A DNA stretch of 64,000 nucleotides from Promerops cafer. Its lineage: Eukaryota; Chordata; Aves; Passeriformes; Nectariniidae. The translations under genes were made by a program, and so were the position numbers. Location of the stretch: the NCBI GenBank assembly GCA_013398275.1, contig VZSE01001840.1:124001-188000 (forward strand). The letters run 5' to 3'. Under the pieces are notes generated by a model. It had not been told where the DNA came from. It did no database searches and saw only the letters and a program-made list of their open reading frames with translations. Below, in pieces: positions 10,810 through 22,995 of this stretch (position 1 is the first letter of the stretch; every line of letters begins with the position of its first letter).

Positions 10810-10888
10810 TTTCCGGATGATGAGCAATTACGGGAGAGATTTACAGCAGATTAAGTCAGAAGGCAAAGTCCATTACGTGCCCAGATGA
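10810..10888 (+). other. Unexplained open block with splice-like 5' end
   Basis: The block follows TTCTCTCCAG, a plausible acceptor, and stays open to a TGA at 10886-10888, giving a C-terminus reading GKVHYVPR. Base composition falls from GC rich to balanced exactly here. I do not recognise the peptide, and there is no obvious partner exon or nearby polyadenylation signal. It could be a chance frame inside a conserved non-coding element. Confidence 0.15.
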
Positions 10889-13159
10889 GCTCCAAAGGCA
10901 GAGGCAGTGTGGAACGGGAAGTGGGGCGCTTTAACCCCCATCCCTCTGGGCACCGCCGGCCCTCTGGAGGACAGCGGCTCTGCTCCCGTGGGGACAGCGG
11001 CCCCTTCCCTCAGTAATGGGATTTTGGTGCCCGAATTTGCCCTAATTCCCTTACAGAACGCATGGCACTGGCTGTTGCCTGTAGGAGATCTGCTACACCC
11101 TCCCGCTGGAGGTGCCTCTTCCCAGCCACGGGGTCAAGCTGAGCTGCAGATGCTGAGGCCGTGGGGATGCATTTTAGCAGAAAGACGCTTTTGAGGTCAC
11201 TGAGGGTTTATTCACTGTGCTCTCTGACGTGTAAATCTCTCTGAGAATAGTCCCTGTTCCCCCGGGGAAGGCTGTCCTGGGGGGCCTGCAGCCACCCGTG
11301 TGGATGTGCCCACTGACCCACTCCAGAGAGCCCCCGCAGCCACTCCCCTGGGCAGTGGCCTCACTGGAACCACGTTCCCTCAGCTGTGAAATGAAGGCAA
11401 TTTACTGGTCTGCTTTACAAGGGCCCCGAGAGGGAAGATTAATTGTTTGGCATACGGGGCTGCAGATAGGATGGGTTATGATCCTGCAAATCCTTCTGTT
11501 TCACTGTTTGCAAGGCGCTGCGGGAGCGCGGCTCCGCTGGGATCGTGGCCTCCTTTCCCCCTGCCTCTCTCCCGACCAGGTGGCCACGGATTTGGGTGCT
11601 GGCAGATCCAGCAGCCCGAGGACAGCACAGCTGGTGGCTCTGGTGCCCTCAGGCCCGACACACAAAGGGCAGCTCAGTCCCCAGCACCTGCGTGCGGGGC
11701 GATGACGCAGCTGGAGGCACCGGCTGCCACACGGACCTTCGGTGTGGGGATTAAACTTGACACTTAGAGCCCGAAAATCTGCTTAAGGGAAAGCTGACAC
11801 AAACGCCAGCGCTGCCAGGACCTGCGCTGTGGAGCAGGGTCAGGACCCTCCCTGCACTCGGGCTGACCCGAGGCCGGTGGCCCAGCGGGCGTTACCCACA
11901 GCTGGCACAGCGGGGTGTTCCACACATCCCACAGCCCTCGAGTGAAAAATCCTGGCTTGGGATGATGTCAGGGGCCTGCAGCAGGTGTCCCTGCCATGCC
12001 AGCCCATCCACAGCTCCCGGCCCTTCCCCACAGCATGGGTGTCCCCAGTGGCTTTGCCTCCTCACTCCCTGGGATGCAGGACTGGAGCCCCATCCCACAG
12101 CCCTGCTCCCCACTGGCTCCTTCCCAGCACAGTGAATTCCCAAACATCCCTCTGCCCTGTCATCAGCACCAGTCTCTTGGCATCCATGCAGGAAGCCGTG
12201 CCCCTCCTTTGCTGGCCCTTCAGCTTGCTGGGGTGCTCCTTCCACTCCTTCTGTGCCAGTTCTGGAGATTTTTGCTGCAGCATCGGGAATTCTGTGGGAG
12301 AGGTGGCACCCAGCCCCCTTGCTCATGCTTTTGGGCACAGCACAGCTCCTCCGGGACCTGGGTGCTGCTGATACTGAAGAGAGTTGTCACTGTCATCTCC
12401 CACCGAGCTGCAGAAGGCAGTAATGAAGGCTGCTGAGCACGCACTTCTTCCTAAATTACCTCATTTATTCAGGGAATCAGATGCCGCAGTCTTTCATGGC
12501 TTCTTGTGAGGCTCGGATCTTGTGGGATGCAAGGCTATTAATAGGACCCAATCTTTCCCCTTCTTCTTCTCCAGGCTAAAGGCAGAGGAATTCAAACAAG
12601 GGCCCCTTTGATGTGACAGAAGTACAAATAAACCCCGTGCCATTTCGCTCCCAAGCAGGCAGTGCATTCCCAAGTTTCTGCTGGGTTTGCCTGTGTGAGG
12701 GCTGGACCAGCAGCTCCTGGGTGCTCCAGGGCCAGGCAGCCAAGGTGGAGGAGCAGCCTGTGGTGCCCCTTTCAGCTGTCACTGCCCCTGTCTGCGGTGA
12801 CATCAGGCGCCCAGGGCCAGTGCTGAGACCAGACGGGTGAGGTTGGATCCGGGTGAATGATCAGCCAGGGCAGCAAATGCCAATTTGTGTGTAAACAGAC
12901 TTGGAGCACAAAGAGCCAGGCAAGAGAAATAACTAGAAAGCATTTCCCACACAAATAGACTTGTTTCCAAGGAGCAGAGACAGCCCCTCCAGCGCTCCGG
13001 GGGGATTTCAGCCCCACATCCTCTGGCTGCTGACCCCCTCCCACTGCGCCTGGTCTGGCATCGCTGTGGCTGGAGCGAGCTCTGAGCCCTCCCAGCACCT
13101 CCAGCACTGACCCTGTCCTGATCCACCCCTGTGGCAGGCAGCAGAACCTCCCGGGCTAG

Positions 13160-16100
13160 GAAGGCTCTTGTTTCCAGCCCTGCATGATTTACCTTTCATA
13201 GATGCCGTGACAGAATCTGAATTACCTTCTACCATTTCAATATCTGCACAGTTGTTGGTTTTTCTCCTTCTGTCCCTCAGAATTTATAGCCAAATTAGGC
13301 AATTATTGATTTTTTTTTTCTCCTTTATCAAGTTACATTCAAGCCAGCCTGTGGAACAGCAAATGCTCAATGGGTCCCTCTTGACATCTGTTTGTCTGAT
13401 CAATCTGTGCAGGGAAAATGGTCCTGCAGTGTCTGATCCCTCCACAGTGCTGAATGGGGACACTTTGACTCTTTGTGGGTCTTTGAGACATTTGGTGTTC
13501 CAGTTCTCATTGGGTTTATTTGCTTTAGCTTGTAACAACACACTCTACTGTTTTTAAGTCAGGGAGTTCTTGAAGATGGGTCAGTTCTGAGCTGGGCATG
13601 GGATGTCACAGGCTGGGGGACACGGGGAAGGTGCCCTGTGACCCAGGAGAGGGGTCTGTGAGGGTCAGTGCCCCACTGCCCTTGGTTCTCAGGCCCCTCT
13701 AACCCCACGGGCAGGGCTGGAACGAGCCCCTCCAGCAAGGACAGAGTGAGATGCCACATCCATGATATGGCTGACCTGTAAGAAGAACCACAGGTGGAGA
13801 TTTATGTGTGAAAATAGCTCGAACTTCCCTGCCCCCTGAGAGTTCCTGCAGAGGAGCCCAGGTGGGTGCAGTGGGGATGTACCAGGTGATGCTGCTTAAG
13901 GAGCAGAACCAGGGCTGGGTGTTAATGCAGATCCCTGGCTCTCCCTTCTGCAGTGGGTGTTTCCTCTCTCCAGTGTCACCCCCGTGCCTCCACGAGCCGC
14001 CCGGGATGGCTTTGGTGTGGCAATGCTGGCTCTGTGACCCAGCTTTGTCCTGATGCTGCTCCTGTCCTTGAAAGCTTGCCCTGGCCAGGTGAGGGGGTGA
14101 TGCTTCTTTATTCATCTGTGTGCATGGAGGGAGGGAAGCTGTGCCACCAGCATGTCCCCGTGTGTGCTGCCAAGGGGTCACAGCGAGGGCTCCGCGCTGC
14201 AGCTGGCAAGGCACAGCCTGGGGTGGGAGGCAGCACCAGGACGTTGCTGTGTGCCATGTCAGGGGAAGAAAATGTGCAGAGGAAAATGTCAGTAAGGTAT
14301 TTTTATTACATGGTGAGAGGGATGGTGTGATGCAATTGCGAACGGGAGGCCCCGGTCTTCTCGTGCCTGTGTTTTCTCATGCAAGACTTTATAGATGTTG
14401 CATGACTTTCAACTCTGCTCTTATCTCTGCCCCCAGAGGACATAATTATTGCTAGTCTGACTACGCCAGTACAAATGTTTGATGGTGAATAATATTTTTG
14501 AGAACTGAATTGCCACTTGTTTCCTAATTAAAACCCAACCTCCTCACCATGTCAGCTATTTGCAGAAGGGAACATGATGATGATAAGCTACACTGAGGCT
14601 TTACCTGTCTGAGGTGGCTGAAGTGGCTTTGTTAAGAGTGCTCAGGAGCAAGCTGGAGGAATCCACAGAGGTGCAGAGGAGCCACCCTGCTTCTCCAGGA
14701 GGCCAGAGCTGTGGAGCTCCCCCGCCCTGGGATTTGGGATGCCAAATGCAAGGGCACTGTGAGGGCAGAGGCTGCCTTCTGTAAAACTGCTCCTTCTGGA
14801 ACAGACAGTGAATAAAAGCAGCAGCAGCCGTGGCCATTAATTACTCTGTTTGTTTTCCACATTGCCTCTCACCACTTACTAGCACAGCACTGAGGAGATG
14901 GGGTGCGACCCCAGCCTGGGTGCGGATGCTGCAGGGGAATGAATGCCTGTGGGATTGGCACGGATGTGCCACTGGAGGGGAGAGGGGCCGAAGGCAGCCC
15001 AGGGCCTGGCAAAGTGCAGACTCTGACAGGCAGAGGGGATGGAGTGAGGCTGCTTTTTTGGGGTGCTGGGCTAAAGCCGTGGGAGCGGCGAGGCTGCGGG
15101 ATGGGGAGCGCTGGCATTGTCCTGCTTTTCCCAGGAATGGTTTGTGTTTCTTCCTGTCCTGCTGGCCTCCAGGCACTGCAGCACTGCTGCCCCATGAATC
15201 CTCACACGACCTCATTAAGCAGGAGCTGCTGCTTCCCCTCCAGGTAACCCTGTGCTCGGGAGCTCCTTGGGAACTTTGAGACCAGTGAGCTTAGGGAAAG
15301 GGGTTCTTCCCTCTCCCCTTCAGTCAGGCACCCCAAAAGTACAGCCAGAACTGCAGCAAAACACAACCTCCCTATAAACAAGCCACAGAGAGTCAGATTC
15401 CCATGGGGATCCATCACCAATAAATTATTCTCCACCAGTGCTGCCAAGGAGGAGCAAATAATTTGCCCTCTCTCTAGAGAGCAGCAGCCCACGGAGGGAA
15501 CTGAGCTAAACACTCCTTAATGCTCTTCATCTCCACCTATGTGCATTTCTGGCAGTGTATCAGAAATATTAGTAAAAAATCATATTAAAAATAATATTTA
15601 ATGATCTTTTATGTGAACATTCCCCTCGAGAGATGTTGTTGGCATCAGCATAGAGCAGAGATCTTATTTGATATGGGATTTGGCACAGCTTGGAGGGCAA
15701 CAGGACGGATGTGGTTCCGTCCTGGGTAATGTGTTGCAGCATTATCTTGATGGGATGGTGTCAGTGTGGGACGCACTAATAAATCTACAACAGCCTCGTA
15801 GCTCTCTGTAATATCATCTGTCACGCTGTGAAGCAGAGCAGGGCAAAATTAAACATTTAAATCTCACACAGATGGTAGGAGGAACTCGCTCCTCGGAAGG
15901 AAGGAGCAGCAGAGGGGAGGTTGGTTTCCTGGCTCCGCAGTGGATGCAGAGCCTGCAGCCCAGCCTGGCCTCGAGACACACTTAAATTGATTGAGCAGTA
16001 TCCATCACCATCCACAGAAATGTCAGGAGATACTTAAATGCATTCAGAGTGTATCGTGTTCTGACCTCTGCTAACCCTGGCATCGATTAAGTCTGGGTTT

Positions 16101-17660
16101 CCTTTACCTGGGGGAATCCCCAGAGCACTGTTTATAAACATTCATGAACACCAAACCCAACACATGGGGCATAAAACAACACAAGAGCAACGCAAACACT
16201 CGGCCGGGCTAAGGAAAGCTGCAGGCTTGCACTTGGGGAATTGAACTTCCCTGAAAAGGAGGAGGCTGGCACTGCCTGTTCTGCTCGCTTCGGGAAAAAA
16301 ATCAGGTTTGGTTCCACTCTGTTATTAAAAAACACCCATCCCAACGACCTTTAAAATATCTGAATATAACACCGAAAAATGCATGTGTTTTGCAGACTGC
16401 TAGAGGTGAGCATGAACAGCCTGACGTGGGCTGCCTCCCCAGCCAGGGCCCGGGGTGGCTGTGGGGACGTGCCACCACCTCTGACTGCGCTGCAGTCACC
16501 CTGGGGAATCAGCAGAGCAGAAAACACCCTTGCTTATCACCCACCACCCTGGCAGCTGCTGCTGCTGCTGCCACACCAGCACCAAAAGCAGAAAGGAGAG
16601 AACAAGTTCCTTAACTTGGCCCTCACCAGACCTCACTTCCTAGAAACTGTCACCAGGAATGTCTTTGACGTCTACACAACAATAACATCCAGCTAATAGC
16701 GGTGAAAACGTGGCACAGGGATAAATAGGAGAGCATCAGGAATCCTAAGGGGCATCTTGGTGGCCGCGTTTGCTGTCACCACCACTGTAAAGCCATCCAA
16801 GTATCTGGGCAAACACAGGGCCCTCCTCACCCGGGTGATGGTTTCTGTTTGCTTGGGGTGTTCAGCAGCACCCTCAGGTCAGCGCCGAGATCCTCCCCGT
16901 GTGCTGCTGCTGCTTCTGCTTCAGGCACTGAAACCCAGCTCTTTCCATGGAAATAACAGAGGGGGCTGCAGAAGCCAAAACTGGGGAGGCCCCCGGGAAG
17001 AGCCAGCACGTGTCCAGTCACATCACCAGGCTGAGGGTGTGGTGAGAGGAATTCCTCTGCCATCACACCCCTGCAAATGGAGAGCCCATGGGGAGGCTCT
17101 GGAAGACGTTTTGGAGTGGGAGCCCCAGGAGCTACGGGAACCATAGCCAGCCCCTGGGTCCTGTCAGCCCAGAGGATTTCAGGAGATAAAAATACCCCTT
17201 TCCATGTTGTAGCTTGGATCAGTGAGACCTTTACACATGGCTGGTGGGAGACTTCACCCTGAACCTCCAGGACATGCCTCTCGTCTTCCTCTGCTCCCTT
17301 CCACACTTGCTTGGACACCCTGAGCCTCAGCTTTGCTCTGGTGCCACTGGTGGAGGAGAAACCTTCCCCAGTGGATCTATTCCAGTGGAAAGTGTTGGCT
17401 AAAATTAACATTTTCAACAAAAAGCAGGTTCTCAGACGGTTCATAATGAGGCACATGGTGAAATCCTCCCAGCTGTATGCTCTACCTCGCTTTAATCAGA
17501 TCATTAACTTTCATAAAGATGTAGGCAGGAGGAGTGGCGGCACTTGAAAAGAGCTCAAAACACGCTGAGTTTCAAACTTCAGACTTGTCATTGACTTAGC
17601 CTTTCATTGAGCCAATTATTTATGACATATTTGACGAAATTCAGAAAAGAAAGCACTTGA
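13160..17660. promoter_or_regulatory. AT-rich islands, candidate conserved non-coding DNA
   Basis: Four blocks (13160-13560, 14440-14560, 15530-15860, 17450-17660) are AT rich and complex rather than simple-sequence. They contain many TAAT, AATTA and ATTA homeodomain-type cores and no CR1 sequence. Their look matches deeply conserved vertebrate non-coding elements, but conservation cannot be tested from one sequence. Between them is ordinary moderately GC-rich DNA with no feature I can name, apart from a CTG run at 16553-16572. Confidence 0.25.
16553..16572. repeat. (CTG)n microsatellite
   Basis: About six CTG units occur in intergenic DNA upstream of GRK3, too short to be notable. Confidence 0.8.
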
Positions 17661-17970
17661 AATCTGCATATCTGCTTGGCTGCAGTGCAGCTACTACTAC
17701 TTGAAGGAGGAACACGAGCAGGGAGCTCTGCTCAGAGCCCGAGGACACCTGGGTGCCTTGTTTTGCATCATTATTTGCCAGCAAGAGGTTCAACGAGCAA
17801 CGATGGGGTGTCACACAGATCCATTTATTTGTATCCTGTTTTTGTTATGCACTCGTTTTAATAAATTATGAGGAAATTAATTCTGAATTTATGTGTCCAA
17901 CTGGGTGCCGAGGCTTGCACGCAGCTCAGTGCTCCGCAGCTGGAGTTGGCTCTGGTGCTCCCCTTTTGTG

Positions 17971-18159
17971 GAACCGTGGAATCCCACGGTAGTTTGGGTT
18001 GAAAGAACCTGAAATTCCCATCCCACCCCCGTGCCATGGGCAGGGACACCTTCCACTACCCCAGGCTGCTCCAAGTCCCAGCGCCCAAGCTGGCCTTGGA
18101 CACTTCCAGGGATGGGGCAGCCACAGCTTCTCCGGGCACCCTGTGCCCGACCCTCACGT
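17971..18159 (-). repeat. CR1 fragment next to the GRK3 CpG island
   Basis: This is a reverse-complement CR1 3' end: TAGTTTGGGTTGAAAGAACC, CCATGGGCAGGGACACCTTC, GGACACTTCCAGGGATGGGG and CACAGCTTCTCCGGGCACCC. It ends about 10 bases before the CpG-rich sequence of the GRK3 promoter region begins. It is 5'-truncated. Confidence 0.9.
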
Positions 18160-18320
18160 CAGAACGGACCCCCGGCCCTGTCGGGGCCAGCGAAGCGCGC
18201 GGGTGCCGTCCCCGCTCGGTCCCGGCGGGCGCTCCCCGCTCCGGCCGCCGCCGCCGATCCATGTCCGGATTTTCGGCGGCGCCGCGGGGCAGCCCGGTCC
18301 GCCCGCCCATGGCCGCGCGC

Positions 18321-18594
18321 NNNNNNNNNNNNNNNNNNNNNNNNNNNNNNNNNNNNNNNNNNNNNNNNNNNNNNNNNNNNNNNNNNNNNNNNNNNNNNNN
18401 NNNNNNNNNNNNNNNNNNNNNNNNNNNNNNNNNNNNNNNNNNNNNNNNNNNNNNNNNNNNNNNNNNNNNNNNNNNNNNNNNNNNNNNNNNNNNNNNNNNN
18501 NNNNNNNNNNNNNNNNNNNNNNNNNNNNNNNNNNNNNNNNNNNNNNNNNNNNNNNNNNNNNNNNNNNNNNNNNNNNNNNNNNNNNNNNNNNNNN
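18321..18594. other. Assembly gap (274 N), probably hiding GRK3 exon 1
   Basis: A run of 274 N lies in the middle of the CpG island. Exon 2 begins with the third base of the codon for residue 38, so the missing first coding exon should hold about 113 coding bases, which would fit here. Neither visible flank encodes the GRK2/3 N-terminus, which starts MADLEAVLADV. Confidence 0.9.
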
Positions 18595-18599
18595 CCCCG

Positions 18600-18621
18600 G
18601 GCCGGACATAACGGTCCGGCC
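18600..18621. repeat. Perfect inverted repeat beside the gap
   Basis: GGCCGGAC (18600-18607) and GTCCGGCC (18614-18621) are perfect reverse complements separated by ATAACG. The hairpin would be very GC rich and begins 6 bases after the gap. Confidence 0.85.
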
Positions 18622-19243
18622 GTGCCCCGGCTCCCGCGGCCTCCGCCGGCACCGGGTCCGGCCTTGGCGAGCGCGGGGCCGGGCTGGGTGTGCGGGATGT
18701 GTTGGATGTGTTGAATGCGTGTGTTTATTTGGTACAACTTGTGCGGGGTCCCTCGGCGGGTGAAGGGGGGACGCCGGTCCCTGCAGGGACGAACCCCCGC
18801 AGCTCGGGGCTTTATGGATCCCCAGCCCGGTGCTCCGTGCGGCGGGTGAGGAATTCCGTCCAAAGCAGTCGGTAGCACCGAACCGAGCCGCTCTGGCCGT
18901 GCCGCTCTGCAGAGCGGTTTTTTGGTGATGCTTCATGGGGTTTGACAGGGGATGCGGGAGGAGGACGGGGCCGGAGCTCGCCCTTAGCAGGCAGCTCACG
19001 GAGCAGAGGTGCTGGTGCAGGTCTGGGCTCCATCGCCCCGACCTTCCCCGGTCCCACCGCGGGAGCAGACGGGTGCCCTGGCACAGCCGAGGTTGTTTGC
19101 TTGGGGCTTGGTGCTAAAAGCAGCTTTTCTTTTGCAAAAACAGCTTTTTTTTTTCCGGTGGTTATGTGTTTGTTATAAAATCACCTGAGCATCGCTTATT
19201 TATTGCTGAAATTAAAACTAAGCTTTTCCGTTCTTTCATGGCT

Positions 19244-19270
19244 ATGTGTGTGTCTATATATATATATATG
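19244..19270. repeat. (TG)n(TA)n microsatellite
   Basis: A short TG run passes into about nine TA units in GRK3 intron 1. Confidence 0.9.
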
Positions 19271-22200
19271 TAAAATGAAGATTCAGCCAGCAAACAAAAT
19301 ACTGCAACAGGAAAAATCTAAACCAAATTTTACTGCAGAATGTGTAGGCAGTTTGGAAGCCTGCTGGTGGCCTAGCCTAGCTGTCTGCTGTGAGCCAGGG
19401 ATCGCTGGAGCCCTCTTCCCACTTCTTCACTCGTTTTCCTGCCTTTCTGCTGGAATGCTGGGAGGCTGCAGAGCAGGGGAAGGCGAAGGATGCCCAGCCC
19501 ATGTTTATCCCCCTTGCAGGGGCAGTGAGACCTCAGGTGATGAAGTTTGGCTGTTGTATTTAAGGTCTGGTTGAGGATGGCGTTACTGGACAGACAAAGG
19601 TGCCTGCTTTTCTCCTGGTGTGTATTTACACTTTAAAAGCAGTACAATATCCGTGAAATTTCTCCTGCCCTGTTAGCCCGAGGTGCAGCTTTGCTGGGGG
19701 TGCTGGTGGCTTCATGTGTCTCAGTGCGCTGGTGGTGTCAGGGCTGTCCTCGGTGATGAGCAGCGGTGCTGCTCCCTGTTCCCAGCAGGGACGTGACCCC
19801 TGTGGGCAGGTGAAGGGTGGGATGTGGAGGGTTGCAGGGCAGGAGGAGTCCTCCCAGTGCTGTGAGAAATACCAGCACAGTTGGTGCTTGTGGAGAGGCT
19901 CGAAGCTGCACTGACATCCCTTGTGCCCAGCGCGGCGGAAGCCTCGTAGCAAGCACAGCACGAGGCCTGAGGAACCCGCTGTGCTTTGCTCTCCTGCTCC
20001 AGGATCTACGTGGTGCCGGTGTTTGGTGGTTTCCCTGAGCTGGGAGAGATGGTTCACCTGTGTTTGGCTCCACAAGGTGGGAAAGGCAGCCAGGTGCCAC
20101 AGGAAGTTTTGCAGAGTAGGAGGGAAGGTGAAAGGATCGGTGGCCAAAGTGCCTCGCTCCTTGGGCTGCCTGTGGAAGAGCCTGTTGGCGTGGGCTATTA
20201 AAGGAGAAACATGGCTTGCCACCCTCCCTGGTCTGTGGTGCTCTGGAGGAGGTGAGAAGCCTTCAGTGAGCAGAGGTTTGGGGCTGTACGTGGTGCTGTG
20301 GCACAGGGACATGCCAGGACCTCGGCAGAGGAGTGTGAGGAAGCACAGACACAACTGAGAACAGGGACTTACCTCAGCCCGGGACCACAAACGGCTCTAG
20401 GGTGCCTGAAATGACTGAACCTCTCAGCTTCTAACTGAAACCAGGGATTTCCTCATAGAGTAGGAAATTGTGACCGTTATTCTGGTGTCAGATATCTTTG
20501 TGCTGGCTTCTGGCTGGCTGTTTTGATCCCTCTCCTTAGAGCAGACATGGTGTGCTGGGTATACTGAAATACTCTGTATCGCTGGCAAAGTGATTCATTT
20601 AAAATGACATAAATCGGCTGGTTAAAGGCAGGTTGATATAGTAACAGTAAAAAAATACAACACACAGAGTCCTCTCTTGTTTGAAATCAAACAATTTTTC
20701 CAGATATTCATTATTTCTGTGCGTGTGAGCAGCTCCTTGGAGAAGCACAAGCTCGGCTCTGTAACACAGGGTGTGCAGCCATCCCTGCTGTCAGTCCTGG
20801 CTGTCACTGGGACAGAGAGCAGGAAGGTCACTGGAATATCACATCCATGCTTGAGAATAAATGTCTCTGCTGTATTGCAGCACTCTGCTCACAGGAACGT
20901 GTTGGTTTATCTCTGGTGGGCAACCACAGCCCAGGGATGGATCCCGAGCACTGGCACATCTCCTGAAATATTACAAAGGTTTTACCCCTTGTTTCCTTGC
21001 TGGAGCCCAGTACACCTGTCGGCACCCTTTTATCTTTCCCAGATAAGGCTGAGGCTAAATGAAGCAAATGAGTTTACTGTAATGCAAATTTGAGGGGGCT
21101 TCCTGTTTACAAGGAAATAGCTGTAGTGCCGGCAGAATGAATTCCAAGGCTGCAGGCCAAGGCTTAGCAGCAAATAAACTATGAGGGTGAAGAGTTTATT
21201 GGCCGTAGGGCTGATTATTGCTGAGTTTTCCTGAATTATCCTCAGACTGGTTTTGTCCTGAAGTTGTTAAATATCACAGTTTGGGGAGGAAGGACAGAAA
21301 ACACTAATGAACCGGGAGTGCCTAAGGAAGAGGATTAGTGTGTTTTTGTTTTTTTTAAGCACCAAAACAAAACAACCCTTCTTCCATCCTCTGTCATCTG
21401 CTTTTCCTTCCCTTCTGCATTTCCTCCTTTCGTTCCTAAGAGCCTTGCCAAGAGCTGTGAGAGCTGTGGTATCTTTCTGTTGTACATTGTTTCCTAAAAG
21501 CCTGTTTTTCAGGGAGATTCGCATGGGTGGGCAGAAAGGCTGTCAGAGGCAGAATATCCTGCTGAAATCAGGCCTGGAATGGGAAGGAAGTCAGCCCTGT
21601 GGAAATACGAGCAAATATGTAACCTAAATTTTATTCTGCAGCATTGCTCTCAAATATCTTAAGTTTTGGTGGGAAAGGAGTAAATTAACTGCACTCTGAA
21701 ATTTTCTGGCTATTCAGCAGTCTGCTGAGGGTTTTTTCTGTTTCACGTAAATTTTGCATTTCCCTTATTTTGGTCAAAGGGAGTGGAAGAGCACTATAGA
21801 GCAGCTGGTTTTATTTGCCAGCAGCTTGTTCTGGTTTGAGTAAAGGATTTGTGTAATGTGAAGCTGAGAAAAATGGTCCAAGAAATCAGGTAACAAATGG
21901 GAGAGGGTTCAGGGCTTGGAGAAGCCTCTTGTGTGTGCCACTGGAAAGCTGACATTAAACCTTTCCTGCTATAAACATCACGTAAGCTTTGGGTGCTTTT
22001 GGTATACAAATACCACGGGCATGGTAACAAAACACAGCATCCATCTGTCCAAGCTTCTCTCCCTGAGGCTGTAGATATTTCTCATCTCATCTCTCCTTTT
22101 CTAACCTGCTTTCACTAATTACCTCTATTTCAGGTTAATTCTGATTTTTCTCCCAATCTTTTTCTTTGGTCTCCTGTGTTCCTCTGAATCTTGTTCTGCT

Positions 22201-22920
22201 GAGGGAAAATGGAGCATGTTGCAGTCACTTTTTTATTAAAAATCATGCTTTTAACATGACATTTTTCCTCAGTTATCATCCCATCTTCACTTCACTTGCA
22301 GGGGTGAATTCTGGCCCCTGGTACCTGGCTATTTCTTGTAGGGTGGTTGATGTGCCCTTTGCTTTCTTACCCAGTGTTCAAACTGGCTTGTTAAAACTCT
22401 GATTGAGGGTTGTTGAAAACACAGAGGTTAATTTGCCATCCCAATTCTATCCTGAGCTGTTTTTGATTTCTTTTCCTCCTCTGTTGGTGCTGAATATTGT
22501 TGAAATCCAAGCGACATCTCCTGCTCAGGGTTAAGCATCATTGCTCTGTTCTTTCTTACTTTTGATTTTGTAATTCTGTTCTCTTGGCCTTCCTTTGCTC
22601 TTTCTGTGGATTTCGGTTCTTTCTTTGAGGTGGCCTTCAGGGAGTTCTTGCACCTTGTGAAACTTCTGTAAATCTCCAAGTTGCAGCTCACATTCCCCTG
22701 TCTCTCAGTCTGGGTGACTTTGGTGGTGTTTTCTCTGGCATTGTTTAACGCCTCCGAGTTGTGTTTATTCATTTACTGTGCTGTCTCTGGGAAAATTTTC
22801 CTGACAATTGCTTGTGTAATTTTCATTTTTGTTGCTATTCCGCCCCTGTCAGCCCTCTGTGCCTCTCTAGGTGATTCTTTGTTGCTGCAAGAAAACTGTT
22901 CCGTTTTGGGCACCTTCCTG

Positions 22921-22995
22921 AGCAGCCCCTTCCAATCAATGCCTGACAACCCTTTCCATGAAGAAATTCTTCCTGAGGTCCAAAATCTGAAGCTT
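22921..22995 (-). repeat. CR1 internal fragment
   Basis: GAGCAGCCCCTTCCAATCAA, then CCTGACAACCCTTTCCATGA and AGAAATTCTTCCTGAGGTCC, match the inner part of reverse-complement CR1 3' regions. Both ends are missing. Confidence 0.7.

Larger units (their letters stand above)
5633..17970. other. Intergenic region between CRYBB2 and GRK3
   Basis: About 12.3 kb without a recognisable gene. The first half is GC rich and the second half gradually becomes AT richer. Contents: a SOX/homeobox-like island at 6025-6125, a degraded CR1 at 6931-7050, an AT-rich block with an E-box at 8226-8335, a short open block with a splice-like upstream AG at 10810-10888, a degenerate short tandem array at 10655-10735, and several AT-rich islands (13160-13560, 14440-14560, 15530-15860, 17450-17660). 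In human, LRP5L and immunoglobulin lambda-like sequences lie between these two genes. I recognise neither here. Confidence 0.6.
18160..19080 (+). promoter_or_regulatory. GRK3: GRK3 CpG island / promoter region
   Basis: A dense cluster of CpG dinucleotides surrounds the 18321-18594 gap, with blocks such as GGCGCCGCGGGGC before it and CCGCGGCCTCCGCCGGC after it. CpG density drops on both sides. GRK genes are broadly expressed from CpG-island promoters, and the position is 13.4 kb upstream of GRK3 exon 2, so this is the natural promoter and first-exon location. No TATA box is seen. The transcription start cannot be placed because of the gap. Confidence 0.7.

Noticed and set aside
18261..18320. 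ATG codons before the gap as the GRK3 start
   Set aside because: Neither frame reads like the conserved GRK2/3 N-terminus (MADLEAVLADV), so the true start is more likely inside the gap.
22428..22772. Lys/Glu-rich minus-strand frame of 114 codons
   Set aside because: It lies opposite a pyrimidine-rich stretch that produces such residues by composition. No family resemblance and no promoter or partner exon.
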